Assembly (NCBI RefSeq): GCF_014852585.1
Contig: NZ_JACVBX010000002.1
Location: 434,001 to 498,000 of the forward strand
Reading direction: 5' to 3'
Length of the DNA: 64,000 nt
Source of the DNA: Pseudomonas sp. PDM18
Lineage (GTDB): Bacteria > Pseudomonadota > Gammaproteobacteria > Pseudomonadales > Pseudomonadaceae
This document shows, piece by piece, positions 26,826 to 36,380 of the stretch. Position numbers and translations under genes: made by a program. The notes beneath the pieces were generated by a model that saw only the letters and a list, made by a program, of their open reading frames with translations, had not been told where the DNA came from and made no database searches. The first letter of the stretch is position 1. Every line of letters starts with the position of its first letter.

Positions 26826-27553
26826 GCGCAGACCTCCAGGCGGGTCAGTCGGTCGAAGGTGCGCTCCAGGTTGCCGGCGTCGGGCGCGCAGATGTCCCGC
26901 GCCTCGCCACGGGCCACCAGCCGGCCGCGATCGAGCACCAGCAGCGCATCCTCGCTGCGCACCTCGTCCAGCAGGTGAGTGGTCCAGAGCACAGCCAGCC
27001 CGTCCTCGCGGCACAGCCGGCGTACGTGCTCATTGAGTGCCTGGCGCGCTGCCGGGTCGAGGCCGACGCTAGCTTCGTCAAGCAGCAGCAGGCGAGGGCG
27101 ATGCAGCAGCGCACGGGCGATCTCCACCCGGCGGCGGTGCCCGCCATTGAGCGCACGAACCTTGTCGCGGCGGCGCTCTTGCAATTGCTGACGGGCCAGT
27201 TCAGCGTCGATCCGCTCGTTGGCCACGCTGCGTGGCAGGCCGTGCAGGGCGGCGTGGTAGCGCAGGTTCTGCTCCACGCTCAGGTCCAGGTCCAGGGTGC
27301 TCTGCTGGAACACCACGCCCAGCTTGCGCAGGGCCAGGCGCGGCTGGCGGCGCAGGCTGCAGCCGAGCACGTCGATCTCGCCCTGCTGCAGGTCGTAGAG
27401 GCGCGTCAGCAGGGCCACCAGTGTGGACTTGCCGGCGCCGTTGGGGCCCAGCAGGGCGGTGAAGCGCCCTGCCGGCAGCTCGAAGGCCAGGCCGTCCAGC
27501 GCGCGCCGTGGGCCGTAGGCAAATCTCAGGTCGCGGACGGTGAGCGCGTTCAT
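26822..27553 (-). CDS. ABC transporter ATP-binding protein of the PQQ-alcohol system
   Basis: 243 residues. Walker A GPNGAGKST is at 36-44, Q-loop VVFQQST, Walker B LLLLDEAS and the H-loop TTHLLDE. The signature motif is LNGGHRRRVEIARAL where most ABC proteins have LSGGQ, a deviation that may be a feature of this subfamily. It overlaps the beta-propeller gene upstream and the permease downstream by four bases each, so the three are tightly coupled. Confidence 0.92.
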   Translation of the reverse strand: MNALTVRDLRFAYGPRRALDGLAFELPAGRFTALLGPNGAGKSTLVALLTRLYDLQQGEIDVLGCSLRRQPRLALRKLGVVFQQSTLDLDLSVEQNLRYHAALHGLPRSVANERIDAELARQQLQERRRDKVRALNGGHRRRVEIARALLHRPRLLLLDEASVGLDPAARQALNEHVRRLCREDGLAVLWTTHLLDEVRSEDALLVLDRGRLVARGEARDICAPDAGNLERTFDRLTRLEVCA

Positions 27554-28533
27554 GGCGTCACCACCACGCCCCAGGGATAGCGGCCGACCTTGATCGACTT
27601 GGTGACCTTGCGCGAGGCCACATCGATGACCGACACGTCGCCGCTGACGCCATTGGTGGCCAGCAGGGTCTTCTCGTCCGGGGTGAACGCCAGGTGCCAG
27701 ACGCGACGGCCCACCAGCAGGTAGTCGAGTACCTCGAAGGTCTCGGCATCCACCACCGCCACATGGTTGGCCGGGCCGAGGGCGACGAAGGCCAGCTTGC
27801 CGTCGCTGGTCAGTTGCACGCCCACCGGCTGCACCTTGTCGGGGTGTACTCCCTGGATAGCAAAACGCAAGGTCTTGAGGATCTTGCGGCTGGCGGTGTC
27901 GACCACGCTGACGGTGCCGCCGATCTCCGCCGAGACCCAGACCTGCGAGCCGTCGTGGGTGAACTCGGCGTGGCGCGGGCGCTGGTCCACCAGGGTGCTG
28001 TCCACCAGCTTCTGGGTCGAGGTATCGATCCAATGCAACATATTGGTGGTCTCGCTGGTGTTCACTGCCCATTTGCCATCCGGGCTCACCGCCATGCCTT
28101 CGGGCTCGACGCCGACGTCGATCTGCCCGAGCACCTGGGCGGTTTGCGTGTCGACCACAGTGACCAGCGCATCGTCCTCATTGGAGACGTACAGCCAGCG
28201 GTCATTGGGATGCAGGGCAAACTGCTCGGGGTCTGCGCCCGAAGGCAATTGCCTGATGATCTTCCGGGTGGCGAGGTCAAGCACCTGCACGGTGTCCGAG
28301 TCGCTCGCGCAGATGTACAGCAGCTTGTTGTCATGGGATAGCGCCAGCCCGCGCGGGCGCTTGCCGGTGTCGATGGTGCCGGTGACGGTCAGGGTGTCCA
28401 GGTCGATGACGCTGAGGTTGTTGTCCTTCTCGTTGGAGACGTAGGCGGTGGCCGCGAAGGCCGTGGGCACCAGGCCGAGCGCGAGGCTGAGGCAGGAGAG
28501 GGCAAGCAGGCGGGGCATGGGCAGAGTCCTCAT
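27550..28533 (-). CDS. PQQ-associated YVTN beta-propeller protein, periplasmic
   Basis: 327 residues with a signal peptide (1-27, ending PTAFA). Seven blade-like repeats of about 42 residues follow, each with a turn like SHDNKLLYICASDSDTVQVL or SPDGKWAVNTSETTNMLHWI. It belongs to the PQQ-dependent catabolism-associated beta-propeller family. It probably acts in the periplasm as partner of the ABC system or of a quinoprotein; it lacks the tryptophan-docking motifs and PQQ ligands of a dehydrogenase. An AAGAAGAA motif (28540-28547) lies 7 bases before its start. Confidence 0.9.
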   Translation of the reverse strand: MRTLPMPRLLALSCLSLALGLVPTAFAATAYVSNEKDNNLSVIDLDTLTVTGTIDTGKRPRGLALSHDNKLLYICASDSDTVQVLDLATRKIIRQLPSGADPEQFALHPNDRWLYVSNEDDALVTVVDTQTAQVLGQIDVGVEPEGMAVSPDGKWAVNTSETTNMLHWIDTSTQKLVDSTLVDQRPRHAEFTHDGSQVWVSAEIGGTVSVVDTASRKILKTLRFAIQGVHPDKVQPVGVQLTSDGKLAFVALGPANHVAVVDAETFEVLDYLLVGRRVWHLAFTPDEKTLLATNGVSGDVSVIDVASRKVTKSIKVGRYPWGVVVTP

Positions 28534-28539
28534 GGATAG

Positions 28540-28547
28540 TTCTTCTT
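28540..28547 (-). promoter_or_regulatory. Hfq/Crc (CA) motif before beta-propeller gene
   Basis: Minus-strand AAGAAGAA, perfect AAnAAnAA, overlapping the stop codon of the upstream binding-protein gene. Confidence 0.55.
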
Positions 28548-29748
28548 ATGGCGTTGCGTCGGCGAGGTGGCACTGGCTTTCCGGTGCGTCGAGGCCGAGG
28601 CTGTCGAGTTCGCTGGCGGGGTGCAGGAAACCCTCCTGCGGCGACGTGCTGACCAGGGCGCGCGGCTGTACCAGCGGGATCGGCTGGCGCAGTTGACCGT
28701 CCCAGGGACGGAAACCGAGCTTGTAGCCCTTGAAGCCGTCCAGCGGCAGGTCGGGGGACAGCGACAACGTACGGATCGCCATCGGGTCAGCGTCGCGCAG
28801 GCGGGTGACGGCGCTGGCGATGCTGCGCACGGCGATCCAGGCGGCGAAGTCGCGGTCGTTCATCCAGCGCCCGGCGTGCTCCTCGAAGCGCTTCTGCAAC
28901 TGCGCGGCGCCATAGGTTTCCACGGTCTTGTGCCAGCCCGTGGCGACCAGCCCCTGGGTGCCGGCGACGAGGCGCGGCAGCCAGGTGTTGTAGGGCACGT
29001 ATTCGCCGAAGTCGCCGTGTTCGTCGGCCACCAGCACGGCGTCGTAGTCCTCGCTGGACTGGGTGAATAGAGCCATGTCGGCCTGGGCGCTGCGGCGCTG
29101 GTCGTTGTCGAAGGTGAAGGGCTTTTCCTCGACGATCTTCGCGCCGAAGCGCTTGGCCGAGCGCCGCAGGGCGTTGGCGTAGAGGGCGTCTTCCGGGCGC
29201 TGGCCGACGATCAGCAACCAGCGCGTCCACTTGCGCAGCACCAGGAACTGGGTGAGAGCGTCGGTCAGCATCAGCCGGCTGGGCAGGGTATGCAGCACGT
29301 TGATCGCGCACTGGCTGGCGCGCAGCTCGTCATCGGCGGCGCCGGCGTTGAACAGCAGGCTGTCCGGTAGCTCGGCTGCTACCTGGCGCAATGTGTCGGC
29401 CGGGGCGTTGATCACGAACAGGCGCAGGCCGGCATCGTGCAGGCGGTGGGCTTCGGCCAGCAGCTTTTCAGGGCTGTCGGTGCTGGCAGCTTCCAGGCTA
29501 TAGCGGTGCTTGAGGAAGCGCCCGGTGCTGTTGCTATCGGTGATCGCCAGCTCCGCGCCGCGCAGGCCTGCGTCGGTGGGTTCGGGGATGACGTTGGACA
29601 GTAGCGGGCCGGGATCGGGTGTATAGCCCAGGTAGCCGATGCGGACTGCCAGTGCGGGGGCTTCCTCTGCGCGCACGTCGAGGCTGAAGGCAGCGGCGGA
29701 CGCAACCGCGAGCAGGTAGGCGACGCCGTGCAGGACGAACTGGCGCAT
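28546..29748 (-). CDS. ABC-system substrate-binding protein of the PQQ-alcohol system
   Basis: 400 residues with a signal peptide (1-27, ending DVRAE). It is a type I periplasmic-binding fold like Leu/Ile/Val-binding proteins: RIGYLGYTPDPGPLL, then GLRGAELAITDSNSTGRFLK, and VLVADEHGDFGEYVPYNTW. This family is restricted to PQQ-dependent alcohol systems. ATG 29748 with GGAG 8 bases upstream. First gene of a minus-strand run that continues through the beta-propeller, ATPase and permease. The ligand is unknown; a lanthanide, PQQ or alcohol-derived compound are possibilities only. Confidence 0.9.
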   Translation of the reverse strand: MRQFVLHGVAYLLAVASAAAFSLDVRAEEAPALAVRIGYLGYTPDPGPLLSNVIPEPTDAGLRGAELAITDSNSTGRFLKHRYSLEAASTDSPEKLLAEAHRLHDAGLRLFVINAPADTLRQVAAELPDSLLFNAGAADDELRASQCAINVLHTLPSRLMLTDALTQFLVLRKWTRWLLIVGQRPEDALYANALRRSAKRFGAKIVEEKPFTFDNDQRRSAQADMALFTQSSEDYDAVLVADEHGDFGEYVPYNTWLPRLVAGTQGLVATGWHKTVETYGAAQLQKRFEEHAGRWMNDRDFAAWIAVRSIASAVTRLRDADPMAIRTLSLSPDLPLDGFKGYKLGFRPWDGQLRQPIPLVQPRALVSTSPQEGFLHPASELDSLGLDAPESQCHLADATP

Positions 29749-29841
29749 GGGGGCGACTCCTTTTTCGGGCCGGCTGGTTCTTGTGCGGCCAGCATAGGAA
29801 GCGCCTGGGGTGCGGCAAATATGCAGAAAGTACCGGTTGGG

Positions 29842-29862
29842 GCAGTACCAAGGTAGTAGGTT
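29842..29862. promoter_or_regulatory. Island operator candidate, copy B (divergent promoter)
   Basis: The plus strand reads GCAGTACCAAGGTAGTAGG then TT. It differs at one of 21 bases from copy A at 25986-26006 and has the inverted half-sites TACC/GGTA around AA. It sits centrally in the 171-base gap between the binding-protein gene (minus) and the small membrane gene/kinase pair (plus), so it could control both directions. Confidence 0.65.
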
Positions 29863-29919
29863 GCGCGCCGCGCCCACGTCCTAGGATGGCGCTACAAGAA
29901 CCAGAAGAGGAGCGTCGCC

Positions 29920-30078
29920 ATGCGTATCGCCGTCACTCTCGCCCTGCCGATTCTGCTGATGCTCAGCCTGTTCGGCTTCGATTTCCTCTATACCCGCAAC
30001 GGCTACCTGCCGGCGGCGGAACTGCGCGTGCCGGTGGCCCCGGCAGGGTGCCTCACGACCTGTCGCAGCGCGCCGTAG
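29920..30078 (+). CDS. 52-residue membrane-anchored small protein
   Basis: MRIAVTLALPILLMLSLFGF opens the peptide: one hydrophobic helix (residues 3-20), then a short periplasmic tail (DFLYTRNGYLPAAELRVPV, ending in CLTTCRSAP). It has AGAAGAGG 9 bases before ATG 29920, and its stop codon is directly followed by the kinase ATG at 30079, so translation is coupled. The tail has a Cys-x3-Cys pair. No family was recognised. Its position suggests an accessory input for the kinase or a processed secreted peptide. Confidence 0.7.
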   Translation: MRIAVTLALPILLMLSLFGFDFLYTRNGYLPAAELRVPVAPAGCLTTCRSAP

Positions 30079-31347
30079 ATGTCGGCGCTCTGGCGGATAA
30101 ACCTGCTGGTCGGGCTGTTCTTCGGCTTGCTCGCTGCCGTGTGCCTTGCCGTGCTGCTGCACCAGGGCAACGACGACGTGCGCCGCGAGATGGATGCTGC
30201 CCGTGGCGTGCTCGATTACCTGCGCGAGGCCGCGCAGCGCGATCCCGCCAGCCTCGATCCGGACCTCACCGCCGGCCTGCGCCATGTACGCGTGCACTGG
30301 CTGGACAGTCCCGCGCCCGCGCCGCGCTCGGGGCTGGATGACTGGCTGGCGACGCGCTTGTACCCCAACCTGCCAGCGCCGACCCTGCTGACCCTAGCCG
30401 ATGGCCGACGCGTGCAACTGAGCCTCGATCCGCGCGACGAGATCGATGAGGTGCGCGATTCGCTGGTGCAACTGCTGGTGCTGTTCGGCGTGTCGCTGCT
30501 GGCCAGCCTGCTGGCGATCCGCTGGGCGGTGCGCGGCGGCTTGCGAGTGGTGGAGCAGTTGCATGACGCGCTGGGAGACGTTTCCCGTGGCCGTTTCCAG
30601 GCGCGCCTGCCGGATCACTCGCTGCCCGAGGCGCAGCGCCTGGCTAGCGGTTTCAATGACATGGCCGCGACGCTGGAGCATGCCTGCTCGGAGAACGCCG
30701 AGCTGACCCGCGCGCTGCTCGCGGTGCAGGAGCGTGAACGCCAGCAACTCGCGCAGGCGCTGCACGACGACATCGGCCAGTACCTCGCGGGTATCCGCGC
30801 GCAGGTGTTCCTGCTGCGCAGCCTGGAGCGCCAGGACGGCGTCGCCTTCGCCACGCTCGATCGTCTTGAACAGCATTGCCAGGGCCTCAACGAAAGCTTC
30901 CGCGCGCTGGTGCGTGACCTCTATCCGGTGGTGCTGGAACGGGTAAGCCTGCAGGAGGCGCTACGCCTGCATATCGAACAATGGCAGGCCAGTCAGGGCG
31001 TGGCCTGCCGGCTGCGGCTGGACGAACTGCCGGCTCTGCCGACGTCCGCCAAGGCCCACCTGTACCGTCTGTTGCAGGAGGCGCTGACCAACGTCGCCCG
31101 GCACGCTGGCGCTCGCCAGGTGCGGGTGGTCCTGCGGCGACGCGAGGGGCGCCTGTTCCTCTGGGTGCGTGACGACGGCCGGGGCTGCCATGGGTTGCCG
31201 CGCGCCGGTATCGGCATGCGCTCCATGCATGAGCGCGCGCGCTGCCTGGGTGGCGAACTGCACCTGCGTCGCCGCCCCGGTGGCGGCCTGGCATTGCGCT
31301 TGTGGATGCCTTTGGCGGAAAGCCTGATGAAAGGAGAGAGGGCGTGA
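30079..31347 (+). CDS. Membrane sensor histidine kinase, PedS2-like
   Basis: 422 residues. Transmembrane helix 1 (8-28), a periplasmic domain of about 100 residues rich in Asp/Arg (30-128), helix 2 (129-150), a HAMP region (150-205), then a HisKA_3 dimerisation domain with phospho-His229 (ALHDDIGQYLAGIR) and HATPase_c (LQEALTNVARHAGARQ, DDGRGC, GIGMRSMHERA). In P. putida the corresponding kinase PedS2, in the same gene context, controls the Ca- versus lanthanide-dependent quinoproteins PedE/PedH. Lanthanide sensing here is inference. It overlaps the regulator gene (GTGA). Confidence 0.82.
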   Translation: MSALWRINLLVGLFFGLLAAVCLAVLLHQGNDDVRREMDAARGVLDYLREAAQRDPASLDPDLTAGLRHVRVHWLDSPAPAPRSGLDDWLATRLYPNLPAPTLLTLADGRRVQLSLDPRDEIDEVRDSLVQLLVLFGVSLLASLLAIRWAVRGGLRVVEQLHDALGDVSRGRFQARLPDHSLPEAQRLASGFNDMAATLEHACSENAELTRALLAVQERERQQLAQALHDDIGQYLAGIRAQVFLLRSLERQDGVAFATLDRLEQHCQGLNESFRALVRDLYPVVLERVSLQEALRLHIEQWQASQGVACRLRLDELPALPTSAKAHLYRLLQEALTNVARHAGARQVRVVLRRREGRLFLWVRDDGRGCHGLPRAGIGMRSMHERARCLGGELHLRRRPGGGLALRLWMPLAESLMKGERA

Positions 31348-32000
31348 AGATTCTGCTGGTGGACGATCACTTCGTGGTGCGTGATGGCATCGCCTCGCTG
31401 CTGCGCGGGCTGATCCCGGAAGTGGAAGTGAGCGAGGCCGCTGATGGCGAAGCTGCGCTGGAGGCGGTGCAGCGCAGCGTGCCCAGCCTGGTGATCCTGG
31501 ATATCGGTCTGCCTGGCATCAGCGGTCTGGAAGTCACCCGCCGGCTGCGCCAGCGCCTGCCGCAGCTGCGGGTGCTGTTCTTCAGCATGCACGACGAGTT
31601 GCCGCTGGTACGTCAGGCGCTGGATGCCGGCGCAGCGGGCTACATCACCAAGAGCGCGTCACCGGCGGTGCTGGTGGAGGCGGTGCGGCGCATCCTTGCC
31701 GGCCATGCTTACATTGAGCAGCCGCTGGCCACCCAGCTGGCGCGCAGGCCCCAGGGCGCCAATGGCCAGGATCCACGGCTGCAAGGCATGACTCAGCGCG
31801 AGTTCGAAATCTTCGTGATGCTCGCCCGCGGCCTGCCGGTGCGGCAGGTCGCGGAGCACCTGTGCATCAGCGCGAAGACGGTGTCGAACCACGTCACCCT
31901 GCTCAAGCAGAAGCTGCAGGTGGTGTCCCACGCCGAGTTGGTACACCTGGCGATTGACGCCGGCGTGCTGCGGGTCGGCGGTGAGGCGCTGGCCGGCTAG
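31344..32000 (+). CDS. LuxR-type response regulator, PedR2-like
   Basis: 218 residues from GTG 31344, which overlaps the kinase stop and follows AAGGAGAG. Receiver domain with Asp8/Asp9, phospho-acceptor Asp53 (VILDIGLPGISG) and Lys103; LuxR helix-turn-helix in the last 65 residues (LPVRQVAEHLCISAKTVSNH). It pairs with the kinase just upstream. It is a candidate binder of the repeated element at 25986 and 29842. Confidence 0.87.
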   Translation: MKILLVDDHFVVRDGIASLLRGLIPEVEVSEAADGEAALEAVQRSVPSLVILDIGLPGISGLEVTRRLRQRLPQLRVLFFSMHDELPLVRQALDAGAAGYITKSASPAVLVEAVRRILAGHAYIEQPLATQLARRPQGANGQDPRLQGMTQREFEIFVMLARGLPVRQVAEHLCISAKTVSNHVTLLKQKLQVVSHAELVHLAIDAGVLRVGGEALAG

Positions 32001-32002
32001 CA

Positions 32003-33097
32003 TCAGCGCTTGTAGAGGATCACCGCCGCGCGCAGCTTGCTGCGGCCGAAGCGGCTCATCTGCTCGAATTCCGTGTGGCTCACCGGGATGTGCTGGCAAT
32101 CCAGCGGTTCGCGGTGCTGGCTGTGGTCGACGTCGGGGTCGTGCAGGTAGACGAAGTCCTCGTCGCAGTCGGTGACCACCACCCAGTGCGGCGCCTTGGA
32201 GTGGGTCAGCCGGTAGCTGCTGATCAGCACCAGCGGCTGGCCGCCGGCTTCCAGCGCGCCCTCGATATCCAGCTGGCTGACCAGCAATTGCTCGACGTCG
32301 CTCTGCGCCAGTTCGGCGCTGAAATCCTCGTGAACCAGGCGCATCACCTCGCGTTTTTCCTCGCTGCGTACGCCGTCGAGGAACAGCGGGCCGTCTTCTG
32401 ACAGCAACAGGCGCACGCGGAAGCCGCGGCGCATTGCCGCCAGCGCCAGGCCTTGCGGACTGCAGCCGCCGTGGCCGGCGGTCATGTAGATGGTGGTCGC
32501 CTCGCGCCACAGACGCAGCTCCTCGCGGCGCTCCAGGCGGCGCTTGGGCTCCAGTGCGCCCATGGCCATCAGCAGCGCCGAGGGGCCGCAGGTGAACTCG
32601 GTGGTCTGTCGGTAGTACGGGACGTGGCGGTGAGTGCGCTCGTTGATGTGGCGGATGCGCTTCTCGAAGCGCAGGGCCTCGCTATGGTCTTCGTAGTAGT
32701 CGCGCACCGTGGCGAACGGGCGGTAGCCGTTGCGCTTGTAGAGGGCGATGGCGCCACGGTTGTCCGGGCGCACCTCCAGGCGCAGGTAGGCGCAGTCGTT
32801 CTCCAGCGCCTCGGCCTCGGCGCGGTCCAGCAGCTTCTGGCCCAGGCCGATGCCGCGGGCGCGTTCGTCCACGGCAATGGAGTAGAGGCGCGCCAGGGAG
32901 GTGCCCCGGTGGAACAGCACCAGCGCGTAACCCAGTAACTGGCCGTCGGACTCGGCGACGGTCAGGCTGGCGTGGGCGCGGCTGATCATCCACTGGAAGT
33001 TGCGGCGGGACAGGCGGTCGTGTTCGAAACAGCGGTTTTCCATCTCGACCAGTGCATGCAGGTCATCGGCTGAAGCGGCGCGGAACTGGAGTTTCAT
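32003..33097 (-). CDS. GNAT acetyltransferase fused to C39-like peptidase domain
   Basis: 364 residues. The N-terminal GNAT domain (1-150) shows the acetyl-CoA loop DERARGIGLGQKLLDRAE and resembles RimI. The C-terminal papain-like C39/DUF3335 domain has Cys170 (EFTCGPSALLMAM), His304 (KAPHWVVVTD) and Asp320 (YLHDPD), a plausible complete triad. It is divergent from the ATP-grasp gene with 141 bases between the starts. The two families are often found together and are predicted to make or modify a peptide; the product is unknown. Convergent end 2 bases from the response regulator. Confidence 0.85.
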   Translation of the reverse strand: MKLQFRAASADDLHALVEMENRCFEHDRLSRRNFQWMISRAHASLTVAESDGQLLGYALVLFHRGTSLARLYSIAVDERARGIGLGQKLLDRAEAEALENDCAYLRLEVRPDNRGAIALYKRNGYRPFATVRDYYEDHSEALRFEKRIRHINERTHRHVPYYRQTTEFTCGPSALLMAMGALEPKRRLERREELRLWREATTIYMTAGHGGCSPQGLALAAMRRGFRVRLLLSEDGPLFLDGVRSEEKREVMRLVHEDFSAELAQSDVEQLLVSQLDIEGALEAGGQPLVLISSYRLTHSKAPHWVVVTDCDEDFVYLHDPDVDHSQHREPLDCQHIPVSHTEFEQMSRFGRSKLRAAVILYKR

Positions 33098-33238
33098 AGA
33101 GTAAGCATTCGTTAATCTGCGGGGCGCACCTTGTCCGGTGCTGGCTGCGAACGGGCGTTGCGTCGTGCGGTCGAAGCTCAACAAGTATTGTCCCAGGGGC
33201 AGGGCGCGGCAAGCGCGCCAGCCAGCTTCGGAGGTGTC

Positions 33239-34729
33239 GTGAGCAAGTTGTTCATCATCGTGGAACGCAAGGAAGACTGGGCCTCGTACTATCCCAGCGA
33301 CGACGTGGTCACCGCCCAGGAATACCTGGAGATGCCCATCGACGACGACAACGGCAAGCGCGTGCAGGTGATCAACCTGTGCCGCAACTACAAGTACCTG
33401 GGCCACGGCTATTACTGCTCGCTGCTGGCCGAAGCGCGCGGGCACAAGGTGATCCCGTCGGTGCGCAGCATCAGCGAGCTGGCGAAGAAGTCGCTCTACA
33501 GCCTAGCGCTGGAAGACCTGGAGAAGACCCTCGATAAGGCGCTGGCGGATCACCCTTACGGCAGTACCGATGGCTTCACCCTGACGTTGTATTTCGGCCG
33601 CACCGACATCGAGCCGCTGCAGGACCTGGCGCGCCAGCTGTTCGAGGCGCTGCCGTGTCCGATGCTGCTGGTGGAGTTCCGCAAGAACCGCGGCTGGCAC
33701 ATCGAAGGCGTGAGGCCTGGGAACATCCACAAGCTGCGCGAGGACCAGGAAGAACAGTTTGCCAATGCCCTGGATGGCTTCAGCCGACAGATCTGGCGCA
33801 AGCCGCGTTCGCGCAAGCAATATCGCTATGACCTGGCGATCCTGCACGACCCGGAAGAAGCCTTCCCGCCGTCTGACCGCAAGGCGCTGAAGAACTTCAT
33901 CCGCATCGGCCGCAGCCTTGGCATCGACGTCGAGCTGATCGAAAAGAAGGACTACTCGCGCCTGGCCGAGTACGACGCGCTGCTGATCCGCGAGACCACC
34001 AGCGTCAGCGACCACACCTATCGCTTCGCCAAGAAAGCCGAGAGCGAGGGCATGGTGGTGATGGACGATCCGGTGTCGATCCTGCGCTGCACCAACAAGG
34101 TCTACCTCGCCGACCTGCTGCGCAGCCACAAGCTGGGCATGCCGGCCACCGAAATCCTCTACAAGGACAACCCGCAGGAGCTGGAGAAGGTCGGCGAGCG
34201 CCTGGGCTTCCCGCTGGTGCTGAAGATCCCCGACGGCAGTTTCTCCCGCGGCGTGATCAAGGTGGCCAACCAGAAGGAGCTGCTCAAGGCCAGTGCCGAA
34301 CTATTCGAGCGCTCGGTGCTCCTGCTCGCCCAGGAGTTCTTCTATACCGAATACGACTGGCGGATCGGCGTGTTGAACCAGAAACCCATATTCGCCTGCC
34401 AGTACTTCATGTCCAAGGGCCACTGGCAGATCTACGACCACAGCCCGGACGCAGCGGAAGTGAGCGGAGATTTCCGCACGATGGCGGTCCATGAGGCGCC
34501 GCGCAAGGTCGTGGAACTGGCGGTGAAAACCGCCAACCTGATCGGCGACGGGCTCTACGGCGTGGATTTGAAGCAGGCCGGGGACCGCGTGGTCGTCATC
34601 GAGGTGAACGACAACCCGAACATCGACTGTGGGGTGGAGGACGTCTACCTGGGAGACGATCTCTACAAGCTGGTGCTCGAGGAATTCGTGCGGAGGTTGG
34701 AAGTCAAGCGGCGTGGTCGCGGGTGGTGA
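33239..34729 (+). CDS. RimK-type ATP-grasp ligase with RLAN N-terminal domain
   Basis: 496 residues from GTG 33239 (GGAGG 5 bases upstream). The N-terminal ~200 residues (SKLFIIVERKEDWASYYPSD to the IWRKPRSRKQ region) match the RimK-like ATP-grasp N-terminal domain; the C-terminal half is ATP-grasp with FPLVLKIPDGSFSRGVIKV and the metal-binding VIEVNDNPNIDCGVED. Such enzymes join an amino acid to a carboxylate through acyl-phosphate. With the divergent GNAT-C39 protein it forms a probable amidoligase system of unknown product. This is not ribosomal RimK, which is shorter. Confidence 0.85.
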   Translation: MSKLFIIVERKEDWASYYPSDDVVTAQEYLEMPIDDDNGKRVQVINLCRNYKYLGHGYYCSLLAEARGHKVIPSVRSISELAKKSLYSLALEDLEKTLDKALADHPYGSTDGFTLTLYFGRTDIEPLQDLARQLFEALPCPMLLVEFRKNRGWHIEGVRPGNIHKLREDQEEQFANALDGFSRQIWRKPRSRKQYRYDLAILHDPEEAFPPSDRKALKNFIRIGRSLGIDVELIEKKDYSRLAEYDALLIRETTSVSDHTYRFAKKAESEGMVVMDDPVSILRCTNKVYLADLLRSHKLGMPATEILYKDNPQELEKVGERLGFPLVLKIPDGSFSRGVIKVANQKELLKASAELFERSVLLLAQEFFYTEYDWRIGVLNQKPIFACQYFMSKGHWQIYDHSPDAAEVSGDFRTMAVHEAPRKVVELAVKTANLIGDGLYGVDLKQAGDRVVVIEVNDNPNIDCGVEDVYLGDDLYKLVLEEFVRRLEVKRRGRGW

Positions 34730-34860
34730 GAACGATTCGGCATTGACCTTATAGGAAAACGGTCGATGGGCTGCGTCAAGATATTGCTAGCGTTACAAAT
34801 TGGAGCGCCAACCAACTGTTTTTTAAAGTTTTTCAAAATAATGGCGCCAAGGAAGGGAGC

Positions 34861-36195
<1,335 letters not shown>

Positions 36196-36300
36196 GGCAG
36201 GGTGGTCGGCACGGCGGGCGGACGCGGATTCGTCCCGCCTGCCTACCGCATTTCCTCCGCGTTTCGAATTCCCCTTGTTGGACGGGCGGGGCACCTGGTA

Positions 36301-36337
36301 CATGCCCGCATTCGCGCGCATGGCGCGCTCCTACAGG
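36301..36337. repeat. Interspersed palindromic element CATGCCCGC...GCGCGCTCCTAC (copy 1)
   Basis: 37 bases that recur at 52766-52802 with three differences. Contains the palindrome GCGCGCATGGCGCGC and ends in CTCCTACAGG, resembling the end of the REP element. Both copies are intergenic. Confidence 0.7.
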
Positions 36338-36380
36338 TTGGCTCCGCCGTCTCTACCGAAGCCGCATTAGCAGGAATGAC

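Noticed and set aside
27550-28533. The YVTN beta-propeller as a PQQ dehydrogenase
   Set aside because: Too short (327 residues) and without tryptophan-docking repeats or the catalytic Asp/disulfide region of quinoproteins.
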